A DNA stretch of 64,000 nucleotides from Actinomycetes bacterium (GCA_023404495.1 JAEYBE010000045.1:1-64000); one strand, 5' to 3'; positions 31,792 through 41,277 are shown, counted from the first letter of the stretch. The notes: a model not told the origin generated them from the sequence alone. Made by a program: numbers and translations.

Positions 31792-33993
31792 TCAGTTGAC
31801 GAACGCGGCGTCAGAAGCGCGGTAGCGCTCCATCAACTCGTCCTGAACATTGCGGCGCTGCTCGCGGCTCGGCGGCGCAAGCCGCTCCCAGCCCGCGTCG
31901 CGCGTCAGCTCCCAGGCGTTTGAGTTGTCAACAAGGCAGCGCTCGAGTGTGTCAAACAGTTCGTCCTTGAGCGACTCATCCTCGACTGGGGTGACGAGCT
32001 CGACGCGGTTGTCGAGATTGCGGCGCATCAGGTCCGCCGAACCAATCAACACGCGCCGCTCGTCTCCGCGGATGAAGGCGTAGATGCGCGAGTGCTCAAG
32101 GAAGCGCCCGACCACTGAGTTGACCCGAATGTTCTCGGAGACCCCGGGGATGCCCGGCCGCAGGCAGCAGATTCCGCGCACATTGAGCTCGACCGGCACG
32201 CCGGCGCGCGAGGCACGAAACAGCGCCTCGATGCAAGCCACATCGACCAGCGAATTCATCTTCATCTTGATCTGCGACGGCACACCGGCGCGGTGCGCGG
32301 CGATCGTCTTGTCGATCTCCTCGAGAATCCCGCTGCGCATCTGGTTCGGCGCGATCAGCACCTTGCGCATCTGGCTCGGTCGCGCAAATCCCGTCAGGAA
32401 GTTGAACATGTCGGTCACATCGGCGCCGATCTGCGGATCGGTCGTGAAGAGTCCGAAGTCGGTGTACAGCCGGGCGGTGGCCGAGTGGTAGTTGCCGGTG
32501 CCGATGTGAACGTAGTTGCGCACCCCGTTGCCCTCGCGCCGCACGACAAGCACGCACTTGGTGTGCACCTTCAACGCCGGCGGCCCATAGACGACGTGCA
32601 CGCCCGACTGTTCCAACTCGCGCGCCCAGGCGATGTTCGCTCGCTCATCGAATCGCGCCTTCAGCTCCACCAGCGCCACCGCCTGCTTGCCGCGCTCGGA
32701 TGCGCGGATCAGGGCCGGCACCAGCGGCGAGTCGTCGGAGGTGCGATACACCGTGAGCTTGATCGCCAAAACGTCGGGATCGTTGACCGCCTCGGCGACA
32801 AACCGCTCGACCGACGCCGAAAACGACTCGTACGGGTGGTGGACGAGGATGTCGCCCTCGCGCATCGCGCCGAGCACAGAGAGCTGTTCGCCGTCGGCAT
32901 CGCGCAGCTTTGCCGGGATCACCGGCGACCACTTGACGTCGCGCAGATCGTCGTGGCCCGAGAGCTTCACAACCTGCCAGAGGTCGTTGAGGTCGAGCAG
33001 GCCGTCGACCTCGAAGACGTCGCGCTCCTCGATCTCAAGTGACTCGACCAGCTCTTCGCGCAGTTCGCGCGCGATGCCCTTGCCGACTTCGAGCCGCACG
33101 ACTTCGCCGAATCGGCGGCGGCGCAGCTCGTCCTCGACCGCGCGCAGCAGGTCGTCAGCTTCGTCGGAGACAGTGAAGTCAGCGTCGCGCGTGACCCGGA
33201 AAGTCGCGTGGTCGAGAAGCTCCGTACCGGGGAAGAGCATCTCGAGGTTGTCCGCGATCACGTCCTCAAGCGGCACAAGCACGTCGCCCAAGGTCACGAA
33301 CCGCGGGAGGATCTCTTTGGGGACCTTGACGCGCGCGAAGATCGTCTGGTCGAGCTGCGGGTCGCGCAGTAGCACCGCGAGGCTCAACGAGAGGTTCGAG
33401 ATGTACGGAAACGGCCGGCCCGGCCCGACCGCCAGTGGAGTGAGCACCGGGAAGATCTGCGACTCAAAGACGCGCGTCAGCTCCGCGCGCTCTTCGGGAT
33501 CTAGCTCCTGAGCACGGCGGATGTGAATCTCGTGCTCAGCCAGCTGCGGGATCAGCGTCTCGTGCAGCAGGCGCGATTGGCGGTCGATCTGGTCCACCGC
33601 GCGCTCGCGGATCCCGCTGACGGTCTGCTCGGGCGTGAGGCCGTCGGCGCCGCGCTTTTCGATGCCGGCGTCGATCAGGTCGTGCATGCCGGCCACGCGG
33701 ATCATCACGAACTCGTCGAAGTTGCTGGAGAAGATCGCCGTGAACTTGACGCGCTCAAGCAGCGGGGTGGCTGGGTCTTCGGCCAGCTGCAGCACGCGGT
33801 CGTTGAAGTCCATCCACGAGAGTTCGCGGTTGAAGAAATGGTCGCGGTCGCGTAGATCGACCTCGTCTGCCTGCAACTCCCGTGCGGCCGATTCGGCCGT
33901 GGAACGGGCAGCAGCCGGCACCGGCGTCGACTCGAAGGCGTCGCGCGGGATGACCTCGTGTGAGCGTGTTGTCGCGCTGTCAGGGTCGGTCAT
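31792..33993 (-). CDS. ppk1: Polyphosphate kinase 1
   Basis: 733 aa, usual length. Makes polyphosphate from ATP by autophosphorylation of His. Domain order is the standard N, head, C1, C2. Visible: FFNRELSWMDFNDRVLQLAED at the N-terminus, HPYESFSASVERFV, RASERGKQAVALVELKARFD, and the catalytic HIGTGNYHSATARLYTDFG, plus SSDLMRRN-like SADLMRRNLDNRVEL. Its ATG overlaps the Ppx stop (ATGA), so synthesis and degradation of polyP are co-expressed. Confidence 0.97.
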   Translation of the reverse strand: MTDPDSATTRSHEVIPRDAFESTPVPAAARSTAESAARELQADEVDLRDRDHFFNRELSWMDFNDRVLQLAEDPATPLLERVKFTAIFSSNFDEFVMIRVAGMHDLIDAGIEKRGADGLTPEQTVSGIRERAVDQIDRQSRLLHETLIPQLAEHEIHIRRAQELDPEERAELTRVFESQIFPVLTPLAVGPGRPFPYISNLSLSLAVLLRDPQLDQTIFARVKVPKEILPRFVTLGDVLVPLEDVIADNLEMLFPGTELLDHATFRVTRDADFTVSDEADDLLRAVEDELRRRRFGEVVRLEVGKGIARELREELVESLEIEERDVFEVDGLLDLNDLWQVVKLSGHDDLRDVKWSPVIPAKLRDADGEQLSVLGAMREGDILVHHPYESFSASVERFVAEAVNDPDVLAIKLTVYRTSDDSPLVPALIRASERGKQAVALVELKARFDERANIAWARELEQSGVHVVYGPPALKVHTKCVLVVRREGNGVRNYVHIGTGNYHSATARLYTDFGLFTTDPQIGADVTDMFNFLTGFARPSQMRKVLIAPNQMRSGILEEIDKTIAAHRAGVPSQIKMKMNSLVDVACIEALFRASRAGVPVELNVRGICCLRPGIPGVSENIRVNSVVGRFLEHSRIYAFIRGDERRVLIGSADLMRRNLDNRVELVTPVEDESLKDELFDTLERCLVDNSNAWELTRDAGWERLAPPSREQRRNVQDELMERYRASDAAFVN

Positions 33994-34913
33994 GACAGCA
34001 ATTCCAGCAGCTTTCCTTCACGAAGTCCTCCCTTGCCGATCTTCAGGGGACGAGCGAGGCGGTCGCCGATGTCCTCGAGGATCATCACGCCGGCCGGAAG
34101 AACCTGCACGCGCTCGATGTCCAGGCCGAATTCTTCGGAGACCTCGTCGGCAGCGTGGCGGGTGATCAGGCGGATCGCCCGCTCCATCGTTTCGTGTTCG
34201 AGCACGTTGCCGACCATGCGCCGAAGCGACGAGGCCGTGCCGCCGATCGCGATCGCTTGATCGACCGTCGGGAAGGGGAATTGATCGAACATCTCGGCGA
34301 CCTCTTCGCGCGCGGCGGAAAGATCGGCGGGGCTGGGCGGGTCGTTGTGGATGTGCATGTCCGAGACGAGCCCCGAGCCGATGCGAAACGAAGTCGACCA
34401 TTTGACGCCATCGGCGAGCGTGCCAACAGCCACCTCTGTGGACCCGCCGCCGACGTCGATCACCGCGATCGACTCGGCCGGATCCTGCGGCAGGTGGTGG
34501 GTTGCGCCAAGGAATGCCAGGCGCGCCTCTTCGTGCTCGTCGAGCACGTCGATGCGAACACCGCTCTCGCCCTCAATGGTCTCGACCAGCTCCTCGCCGT
34601 TGGTTGCGTCCCGTGTAGCGGCGGTCGCCATCGCGTAGACGTCCTTCGCACCCATCACCTTGGCGAGTTTGACCTGGGTCGCGATCGTCCCGGCGAGGTC
34701 GTGGATCTTTTTGTCGGGAATCGATCCGTCCTCTTCAAGACCGCGTCCAAGGCGGGTGTAGGCGCGCTGGCTGAGCAGCTGGCGGAATCCATCGCCGCGC
34801 CTCTCGGCGACCAGCAGGCGGGTGGTGTTTGAACCGATGTCGATCACGGCAGCCGGGTGCTTGCCGTTGGCCGCCTTGCCTCGCTGCTCCTTGCTGATCG
34901 GGTTTGTCGCCAT
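33990..34913 (-). CDS. ppx: Ppx/GppA-family exopolyphosphatase
   Basis: 307 aa, short Ppx/GppA form with only the two actin-like ASKHA domains. Phosphate loop 1: VIDIGSNTTRLLVAE; the RLGRGLEEDG stretch; AMATAATRDATNGEELV; loop 2: AVIDVGGGSTEVAVG with catalytic Glu/Asp nearby; FRIGSGLVSD. Hydrolyses polyphosphate from the end or pppGpp. First gene of the two-gene operon with ppk1. Confidence 0.95.
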   Translation of the reverse strand: MATNPISKEQRGKAANGKHPAAVIDIGSNTTRLLVAERRGDGFRQLLSQRAYTRLGRGLEEDGSIPDKKIHDLAGTIATQVKLAKVMGAKDVYAMATAATRDATNGEELVETIEGESGVRIDVLDEHEEARLAFLGATHHLPQDPAESIAVIDVGGGSTEVAVGTLADGVKWSTSFRIGSGLVSDMHIHNDPPSPADLSAAREEVAEMFDQFPFPTVDQAIAIGGTASSLRRMVGNVLEHETMERAIRLITRHAADEVSEEFGLDIERVQVLPAGVMILEDIGDRLARPLKIGKGGLREGKLLELLS

Positions 34914-34967
34914 GCGTCTATCTCACCATACGCGGCGGGCAACCCTGCAAAGCGGTTGTGAACGCGG

Positions 34968-36086
34968 TCAGAGCTTCGGAATCTCGCGCAGGCGCTCGGC
35001 CAGCAGGCGGCTGTAGATCTTCTGAACCGGGCCCTCGGGCTGGGCAGTCTCAAGCGAGACGCTGCCGGATTCCGTCAGGCGAGCCTTCAGCGGAACGCGT
35101 TCGGTGGTAGTGAGCAGGAGGGCTTCGATCTCGCCGTTCATGCCGACGGCGGCTTCGCGAGTGCCCAGCGCGGCCTCGATCGCCTGGCAGGCGGCGTCGG
35201 CCTCCTGCGTTGCAAGTCCACCTTGCTTCACGCGCGCGTCCGTGACGTCGCCAACGGCGAAGAGATTCTCGGTCCCCTTGACGCGTTGGAGCTCGTCGAC
35301 CGGGATGAATCCGCCCTCGTCGGTCGGCACGCCTTGGGGGGCGCGCGGCTCGAGTCGCGGCATCGAAATCAGGCGCTCGGCGGGGTATGTGGTCGAATCG
35401 TCGAGCGTGACTGCGTGTCCGTCGTAGTGGCTGACGGTGGCGTTGGCGTGAACGTGCACGCCGAGTCGGCGGCAGAAATCCGCGACGTGCGCGCTGTGAT
35501 CGTCGCCGTAGACGCTCAGTGGGCTGGGTTCGGGGGTGGCGAGGGCGACCTCCACCTGCTGACCGGATTGGCGCTCGGCGCGATCGGCGGTCATCAGCGC
35601 GAGCTCATACAGCGGCAGCCGGTGCGTCGGGCCTTCGGGAACCGCGAAGAAGACCGTGCGCAGCTCACCGCGATCGACCTCGCCGATCACCGCGGTGACC
35701 TCCTCGATCGAGCCAGGCAGCCCGAGCGTGATCGCCGGCTCGGGCAGCGGCGCGCGCGGCGTCGTGCCGGTCGCGATCACCATCGCGTCGAAGACGAATT
35801 CGTCGCCCTCCGGCGAGTGAGCCTTGCCGGCTTCGTGATCGACACGATCGATCACCCCCTGCCACTGGCGCACATTCGGGTGGGCGATGATCTCCCCGAC
35901 CGAATAGCGCGCGGTCTCGGAGACGCCGAACGGCTCCATCACGATGTTCGGGCGGTAGTGAAACTCGGTCTGCGGAGAGATCAGCTCGATGTCGGCGGCC
36001 AGGTGCGTGCTGCGGCTGAGCGCAAGCGTCGCCTCAAGCGCGCCCGGTCCACTGCCAGCAACAAGAATCCGAACCCGCTCGCTCAT
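34968..36086 (-). CDS. FAD-dependent pyridine nucleotide-disulfide-type oxidoreductase
   Basis: 372 aa. FAD-binding start VRILVAGSGPGALEATLALS, then ELISPQTEFHYRPNIVMEPF, FDAMVIATGTTPRAP, NLFAVGDVTDARVKQGGLAT (FAD motif 2). Related to NDH-2/SQR-type proteins, but only two Cys are present and not at SQR positions, so sulfide oxidation is unlikely. Electron acceptor and donor unknown. Follows ppx on the same strand, 54 bp apart; may be an independent unit. Confidence 0.85.
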   Translation of the reverse strand: MSERVRILVAGSGPGALEATLALSRSTHLAADIELISPQTEFHYRPNIVMEPFGVSETARYSVGEIIAHPNVRQWQGVIDRVDHEAGKAHSPEGDEFVFDAMVIATGTTPRAPLPEPAITLGLPGSIEEVTAVIGEVDRGELRTVFFAVPEGPTHRLPLYELALMTADRAERQSGQQVEVALATPEPSPLSVYGDDHSAHVADFCRRLGVHVHANATVSHYDGHAVTLDDSTTYPAERLISMPRLEPRAPQGVPTDEGGFIPVDELQRVKGTENLFAVGDVTDARVKQGGLATQEADAACQAIEAALGTREAAVGMNGEIEALLLTTTERVPLKARLTESGSVSLETAQPEGPVQKIYSRLLAERLREIPKL

Positions 36087-36128
36087 GCGCTGAATCTACT
36101 CGGCGCGCACGGTGGCAAGCGGGTTTTT

Positions 36129-36177
36129 CACCATCACATACGTCCTATGGAGCTCCACAAGACGTATGTGATTGGTG
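36129..36177. repeat. REP-like hairpin, left copy flanking RAYT (copy 2 of 3)
   Basis: Core CACATACGTCCTATGG, loop AGCT, then CCACAAGACGTATGTG, with two internal mismatches and one bulged T at the base (CACCA/TGGTG). Most degenerate of the three copies. Confidence 0.82.
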
Positions 36178-36293
36178 GATCTGGCTTATCTACGCGGTGT
36201 GGCGAAAAGAATTTCGGATTTGGGGGGTGAATTGGCGGGGGCTTTCTCATTAACCCCTCGCAAGTTCAATTCGCGACCGGAGAGGGGTGCCGC

Positions 36294-36968
36294 TTGGCAT
36301 CTGGGATCCAACTCAAACCGAAGAACGCCGCCAACACGAGTTTCCATGTGACTGCTCGCGGAGTCGGCAACTTGCGACCGTTTCGTCGAATCGCCGACAA
36401 ACACGACTTCCTGGCGCGGTTCGCGTGGTACCTCAGCGAGAAGCGCTACGTGGCCGCTTCCGGCCGACCCTACGACAAGCTGTTCGATGAGGTCGCCGTG
36501 CTCGCGTTCTGCATCCTCGACAACCATTTCCACCTGATCCTCCACCAGTTCACGGACAACGGAATGGAGCGATTGATGCGAAGAGTTCTCTGCGGGTTCG
36601 GGAGATCGTTCAATGCGCGAAGCGATTGGCACGGACCCGTCTTTGATGGCAGATACGCGGCCAATCCGCTGATCCATCCAGATCACCTGCGTGAATCGAT
36701 CGCATACACGATCCTCAATGACCCGATCGCCCAGCTGGAGAACGAATTCTGTAGCAACGCGATCATGCTCGGCGATCAGACTTCATCCTGGTTGCGCCGA
36801 GACCTTGCGCTGGGCGTATTCGATGGCGTGAAGGGCTATTGCGACTACATGAATCGAACCGGACCACGCCGAGTCTCTTCGAAGCTGCGCAGCTGGAACA
36901 TCGATCCGACGCTCCATCCGTACCGCCCGATCTCTTCCCCTCGTGTCCCGACCCACTCACGCTTCTAA
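36294..36968 (+). CDS. REP-associated tyrosine transposase (RAYT, IS200/IS605-like Y1 HUH)
   Basis: 224 aa. N-terminal SFHVTARGVG, the HUH metal motif in AFCILDNHFHLILH (H78, H80), and the late helix SIAYTILNDP with the candidate nucleophile Tyr138. These are hallmarks of Y1 transposases of the RAYT group, which bind and process REP hairpins. TTG start with GAGAGGGG about 7 nt upstream. One hairpin copy lies 117 bp before the start and one 12 bp after the stop, in the arrangement of a REP-RAYT unit. Its C-terminus lacks the second domain of classic IS200 elements. Confidence 0.9.
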   Translation: MASGIQLKPKNAANTSFHVTARGVGNLRPFRRIADKHDFLARFAWYLSEKRYVAASGRPYDKLFDEVAVLAFCILDNHFHLILHQFTDNGMERLMRRVLCGFGRSFNARSDWHGPVFDGRYAANPLIHPDHLRESIAYTILNDPIAQLENEFCSNAIMLGDQTSSWLRRDLALGVFDGVKGYCDYMNRTGPRRVSSKLRSWNIDPTLHPYRPISSPRVPTHSRF

Positions 36969-36979
36969 GCGGAATCTCC

Positions 36980-37023
36980 CAACCACATACGTCCTATGGC
37001 GTTCCATAGGACGTATGTGGTTG
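36980..37023. repeat. REP-like hairpin, right copy flanking RAYT (copy 3 of 3)
   Basis: Perfect 20-bp arms (CAACCACATACGTCCTATGG and complement) around the loop CGTT. It begins 12 bp after the RAYT stop and ends 60 bp before the glutamate decarboxylase stop. Confidence 0.87.
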
Positions 37024-37082
37024 CTAAGGATCACTTGCGACTGTTTCGGCGACGCCCGTAGGTGCGCGGGGTTCGTCGCGAC

Positions 37083-38453
37083 TTAGATGTGCGGATTCGT
37101 CTTGACCAGATGCTTGCGCTGGAGCTCGTGGAGGCCGCCCGTGACTTCGAGACTCTTGCACTCCTGCTCGATGTCATTCGCCAGGGTTTCGACCATCGTG
37201 TAGGTGAAGGTCTCCTTGACCAGGGCGCGCAGCAGCGTGACCTCTTCGGCGTCGGGCGGCAGGGTGTACGCCGGAACCATCCATCCGCGCCGCGCCGAAA
37301 GCGCGCCGGCCACGTCGAACTCGTCGAAGCCCCAGTCCTTGTTGAGCTTGAACGCGACCAGCGGCAACTGCGGCTCGCCCTCGAGAATCAGATCGAAGTA
37401 GCCGCTCTCCTTGATCCGCCGGCCAAGTTCGATCGCGTTCTGCATCATCAGCTTGATCACTGCCTCGTACCCAGCGCGCCCCAGTCGAACGAATTGGTAG
37501 TACTGCGCCAGCAGCATCGACGAGCCGGTCGAAAAGTTCAGCGTGAAGGTCGCGTCCTCTTTGCCCAGGTAGTTCTCCATGAACACGAGGTCCTGACAGA
37601 GATCTGCCTTCTCGCGGAAGATCACCCAGCCGATGCCCGGGTAGACGAGTCCGAACTTGTGCCCCGACGCATTGATCGATCGCACCTGCTCAAGCCGGAA
37701 GTCCCACTTGACGTCCGGATAGAGAAACGGCCACACGAACGCGCCCGACGCGCCGTCGACGTGAATCGGCACGTCGAGCCCTTCCTTCTCCTTCAGCTCG
37801 ACGAGCATGTCGTTGATCCCGGAGACGTCATCGGAGTGGCCGGTGAAGGTCGTGCCCACGACGGCAGCAACACCGATCGTGTTCTCGTCAATGAAAGGCC
37901 GAACGTCCTCCGCGTCGATCGTGTACTTGTCGGCCGCGAGCGGAACGATCCGCGGCTCGACATCGAAGTAGCGGCAGAACTTGTCCCAGACGACATGCAC
38001 GTCGCCGCCGAAGATCAGGTTGGGCTTGGTCGCGTCCTTCCCCTCGGCCTCGCGACGCTTGCGCCAGTTCCACTTGAGGTTCAGCGCGCCGAGCATGATC
38101 GCCTCGGACGACCCCTGGGTGCGCGCTCCGGTCGTCTCTCCCGGCGCGTTGAAGAGCTCGGCGAGGATCCGGATGCAGCGCTGCTCGATCTCCGCCGTCT
38201 GCGGATACTCGGCGTGGTCGATGAAATTTCGGTGCAGGTTGTCGGCGATCAGCTTCTGCGCCGAGGGCTCCATCCAAGTGGTTACGAACGTCGCGAGATT
38301 TCGCATCGGTTCGCTGTCAAGAAAGAGCTCCGCCTCGATCAACATTCGCGCCTCTTCAGCGCCGATGCCGTTGTCGTGGAGCCGGTCCGTCGGCAACTTC
38401 TCGAGGTTGATCTTGTCGAGAGCTCCCTGCGTGGAATCGTTGAGTGCGTGCAT
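37083..38453 (-). CDS. gad: Glutamate decarboxylase
   Basis: 456 aa, PLP-dependent group II decarboxylase turning glutamate into GABA with proton use. Visible: TTWMEPSAQKLIADNLHRNF, TRTQ-like ARTQGSSEAIMLG, VGTTFTGHSDDV, PIHVDGASGAFVWPF, and the PLP Lys in SINASGHKFGLVYPG. The C-terminus ends KHLVKTNPHI, close to the usual C-terminal plug containing a late His. The frame is open to 38558; ATG 38453 (MHALNDSTQG) is the expected start. No GABA antiporter gene is nearby. Confidence 0.94.
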   Translation of the reverse strand: MHALNDSTQGALDKINLEKLPTDRLHDNGIGAEEARMLIEAELFLDSEPMRNLATFVTTWMEPSAQKLIADNLHRNFIDHAEYPQTAEIEQRCIRILAELFNAPGETTGARTQGSSEAIMLGALNLKWNWRKRREAEGKDATKPNLIFGGDVHVVWDKFCRYFDVEPRIVPLAADKYTIDAEDVRPFIDENTIGVAAVVGTTFTGHSDDVSGINDMLVELKEKEGLDVPIHVDGASGAFVWPFLYPDVKWDFRLEQVRSINASGHKFGLVYPGIGWVIFREKADLCQDLVFMENYLGKEDATFTLNFSTGSSMLLAQYYQFVRLGRAGYEAVIKLMMQNAIELGRRIKESGYFDLILEGEPQLPLVAFKLNKDWGFDEFDVAGALSARRGWMVPAYTLPPDAEEVTLLRALVKETFTYTMVETLANDIEQECKSLEVTGGLHELQRKHLVKTNPHI

Positions 38454-38524
38454 GCGGCAACTCTGCCAGATTGTCCGGAAGCGTGTTGCCAGCTGTTCCG
38501 CTGAGAGAACCGCAGAAACACGAA

Positions 38525-38544
38525 CGGCCACCCGAAGGTGGCCG
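38525..38544 (-). terminator. Hairpin terminator after the lipase gene
   Basis: Perfect 8-bp stem CGGCCACC/GGTGGCCG with a CGAA tetraloop, 27 bp beyond the lipase stop. Confidence 0.65.
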
Positions 38545-38571
38545 CTCGCATTCGTCATCCTGGGGAGGTGA

Positions 38572-40392
38572 CTAGTACAACACCGGATCCGGAGGAGACA
38601 CGGTGAAGCTGTAGGTCTGGCCGGAGCCAGACATCAGGCTGCTCAGTAGCGGACCCTGGAGCCCGCATCCGGAGAGCGACGCAAAGGTCGTCGTGCCCGA
38701 GAAGCCGATCTTGCCGGCGCCAAGGTCCGAGACCGGGCCGCTGTAGGAGAGCGGCAGCGTCGACGGCGAGGTCGTGCTGCAGCCCGACGGAATCTGGAAC
38801 GGTCCAGACCCGACCGACTCGAGCGCGATGTTCACCTTCACCTGGCCGTTGATCGAGAGCTGGCCGCCGTTGCTCACGGCAACTGTGCCGGTGAGTGGAC
38901 CGCTCTGCGTGATCGAGAGCTTCACGGTGATCGGGATGCCGACCAGGGTGAGGTTCTGGTTGAACGTCGGGATGTTCAGCGCCGAGTTGTTCAGCTGGCC
39001 GGCGGTCACGTTCGCGTCAGTCGTGAACGTCGCGTTGCTCGGCAGCGTGACGTCCTGGTCGAGCGTCTTCAGGTGTACCTTGCCGCCAAGCTTCCAGTTC
39101 TTCATCGAGATGACGAAGTTGCCGGCGTTGTTGTTGGCGTTGGAGGTCGGCTTGGCGCGCAGCGTGAGGCACGTGCCAAGCGTGTAGTTGCCATTGATGC
39201 GGGCCTCCAGGAAGGAGAGCGCGCCCGAAGCACCCTGGAACTGGGTCGCAATGTGCTCTGACGGATAGGCCTCGTACGTCACATTGGTGCCCTTGTCGCA
39301 GTAGGCCTTCTTCAGGTCGATCGACGGCTGCAGCGGGATGAACTCATCGGCGGTGCCGTGGTAGAGGTACAGCGGCACCGGGATCTTCGCCGTGCCGAGC
39401 TTCTGCGCGTCGACCGCAGCGCCGATCGCCGGGTTGGCCAGCAGCTGGCTGAGCGTCTGGTTGCCGACCGTGTACTCGGAGAGGCTGTGGTTGAGGTAGG
39501 TGAAGAGCGCCTCAAACACGCACATCTGCTTGGCTGCAGCGATCGTCGCCTGTCCGTTTGCATTTGCAAGCGTGTTCAGGTTGATGGCCGACGGGTACTG
39601 CTGCGCCAGGCCGTAAATCGCCATCAGCATGAAAGCCTCACCGTTGCGGCCGTCGAGGTTGGCGGCGGTGCTGCGCAGGTCCGCGGGAACGCCACCGGCA
39701 GCGACGCCGACAACGTTCAGAGCGGAGGCGTATGAGGCCTCGATCTCACCGGCTTCGGCAGCCGTCTGGCCGCCCTGCGAGTAACCCCAGATCGCGACTT
39801 TGGTCGAGCTCTTGAGGCCGACGTTCGGCACCGTGAACGCCGAGCGAACCGCGTCAAGCAGCGCGCGGGCCGCGTTCTGACCGACGATGTAGGTCGGGTT
39901 TGCGCCGTTGGTGTAGCCGTCGTTGTCGGTGATCACAACCGCGTAGCCCTTCTTCAGGGCGGCGACGATGTTGGCGATCTCGTAGTCACTGCCGGCAGCA
40001 ATCTGCTTGCTCGGTGCGCACTGCGAGCCGAGGCCGTGGGTGCCGACTGCGTAGGCGACGACCGGACGTGGGTTCAGACCGAGGAATCCGGCGTCCCAGC
40101 TGGTGGTCGGCACGAGCACCGTCGCGGTTGCCGCCACGCGCGTACCGTCGATCTTCGTGGTCGTGTACTGCGTGCGCCAGGCGTTCAGGCCAGGCGCGCC
40201 GGAGCCGAGGTTGGCGGATGAGCTCGCGTACTTGATCAGCGTGCCGTTGCCGCTGGGCAGTGAGCCCGGAACGTTGTAGACGTCGGTCGTCGTCGTGGAC
40301 GTCGCGGCCGAAGCCGATCCGGCCAGCGCCAACGCGATGAGGACCGGCAGCGCAAATGCAGCCAGCCGCATCTTCAGTAGATGCTTTTGCAT
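38572..40392 (-). CDS. Secreted lipase (LIP family alpha/beta-hydrolase) with C-terminal beta domain
   Basis: 606 aa. Signal peptide 1-30 (LPVLIALALAGSASA). Residues about 40-400 are an alpha/beta-hydrolase of the secretory lipase (PF03583) type: nucleophile in GYSQGGQTAAEAGE, LYHGTADEFIPLQ (Asp of the triad) and YPSEHIATQ (His). About 400-606 is an extra beta-rich region absent from plain LIP enzymes. The ATG at 40392 has GGGGGA 5 nt upstream; the longer frame upstream is not used. Divergent from a TetR gene that probably controls it. Confidence 0.9.
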   Translation of the reverse strand: MQKHLLKMRLAAFALPVLIALALAGSASAATSTTTTDVYNVPGSLPSGNGTLIKYASSSANLGSGAPGLNAWRTQYTTTKIDGTRVAATATVLVPTTSWDAGFLGLNPRPVVAYAVGTHGLGSQCAPSKQIAAGSDYEIANIVAALKKGYAVVITDNDGYTNGANPTYIVGQNAARALLDAVRSAFTVPNVGLKSSTKVAIWGYSQGGQTAAEAGEIEASYASALNVVGVAAGGVPADLRSTAANLDGRNGEAFMLMAIYGLAQQYPSAINLNTLANANGQATIAAAKQMCVFEALFTYLNHSLSEYTVGNQTLSQLLANPAIGAAVDAQKLGTAKIPVPLYLYHGTADEFIPLQPSIDLKKAYCDKGTNVTYEAYPSEHIATQFQGASGALSFLEARINGNYTLGTCLTLRAKPTSNANNNAGNFVISMKNWKLGGKVHLKTLDQDVTLPSNATFTTDANVTAGQLNNSALNIPTFNQNLTLVGIPITVKLSITQSGPLTGTVAVSNGGQLSINGQVKVNIALESVGSGPFQIPSGCSTTSPSTLPLSYSGPVSDLGAGKIGFSGTTTFASLSGCGLQGPLLSSLMSGSGQTYSFTVSPPDPVLY

Positions 40393-40479
40393 GAATCCCC
40401 CAAAGGACTTGATCTTGATTGAGACTTCCGGCGCAGGACCCCCCAAGGGCTGGCCAGTCGGCCAAAGATAACAGATAAT

Positions 40480-40494
40480 CCGAAACTGATTCGG
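40480..40494. promoter_or_regulatory. Candidate TetR operator in the lipase/TetR gap
   Basis: Inverted repeat CCGAA-ACTGA-TTCGG, followed by direct repeats of TTCGGTTT (about 40490 and 40502). In the divergent gap between the lipase (start 40392) and TetR (start 40551) genes. Confidence 0.4.
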
Positions 40495-40550
40495 TTTTTG
40501 TTTCGGTTTGAGCGGCGCGGCGCGCGGTACCCTCGCCTGCGGGAGGGGCA

Positions 40551-41237
40551 TTGGCGACCAAGGAACCACGCCAGAAACGCAGCCGCGAGCGCGTAGAGAA
40601 GATCATGCTGGCGGCCGGCGACCTACTGGCAAAAACGGCTGACGCCGATGCGCTCACGACGACATCGGTCTCCAAGCGCTCCGGTGTTCCCGTGGCGACG
40701 ATCTACCGCTACTTCGCCGACCGCTCGGCGATCATCTCTGCCTTGATCGACCGCGAGACGGCCGAGATTGACGAGGTCGTTATCGAGCGGCTCGCCAGGC
40801 TTGAGACGATCAGCTTTTCGATCCTGCTTGAGACGATCATGCAGGCGCACCTTGAGCACTTCCAAGCCAGTCGCCGCTCGATCGTGCTGTGGTTTGGCGC
40901 GCGCAAGAGCAACGAGGTGCTCGGCCGCGTCGAACGCCGATACAAGTACCTCGGCGACTGGCTCAAGAACGGGGCGATGAGTTCCGAGATGGCCGTTCCC
41001 GAGACTCCCCCATTCGGCCCAGAACTGATCGTCTGGACCTGCGACCGAGCGTTTGAGTTCATGTTCCGCGAGGAGCGCGGGGTCGAGGTGGAGCAGCAGA
41101 TCATGGATCTGACCCTTGCGCTGGTCGGCGAGTCGGTCCGAATGTACGACACCCCGCGCGGGCGCGACGGCATCCCGCGCGACGAGTTTCAGAAGCACTT
41201 CGGGCCGTACGCACCGCCTAACGGCCCGGCGAGCTGA
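40551..41237 (+). CDS. TetR-family transcriptional regulator
   Basis: 228 aa. HTH: RVEKIMLAAGDLLAKT, SVSKRSGVPVATIYRYFADR. Ligand domain with VLWFGARKSNEVLGRVE and WTCDRAFEFMF. TTG start with GGGAGG upstream. Divergent from the secreted lipase gene, so a fatty acid or acyl ester is a reasonable ligand guess, without direct evidence. Confidence 0.9.
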   Translation: MATKEPRQKRSRERVEKIMLAAGDLLAKTADADALTTTSVSKRSGVPVATIYRYFADRSAIISALIDRETAEIDEVVIERLARLETISFSILLETIMQAHLEHFQASRRSIVLWFGARKSNEVLGRVERRYKYLGDWLKNGAMSSEMAVPETPPFGPELIVWTCDRAFEFMFREERGVEVEQQIMDLTLALVGESVRMYDTPRGRDGIPRDEFQKHFGPYAPPNGPAS

Positions 41238-41247
41238 TTCGCGTGCG

Positions 41248-41277
41248 CCGCGTTGCTTCGCAGGCGAAGCAACGCGG
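41248..41277 (+). terminator. Hairpin terminator after the TetR gene
   Basis: Perfect 13-bp stem CCGCGTTGCTTCG/CGAAGCAACGCGG, loop CAGG, starting 11 bp after the stop. No U tract follows. Confidence 0.65.

Noticed and set aside
34968..36086. Second sulfide:quinone oxidoreductase
   Set aside because: The redox cysteines of SQR are missing, so only a general flavoprotein call is supported.
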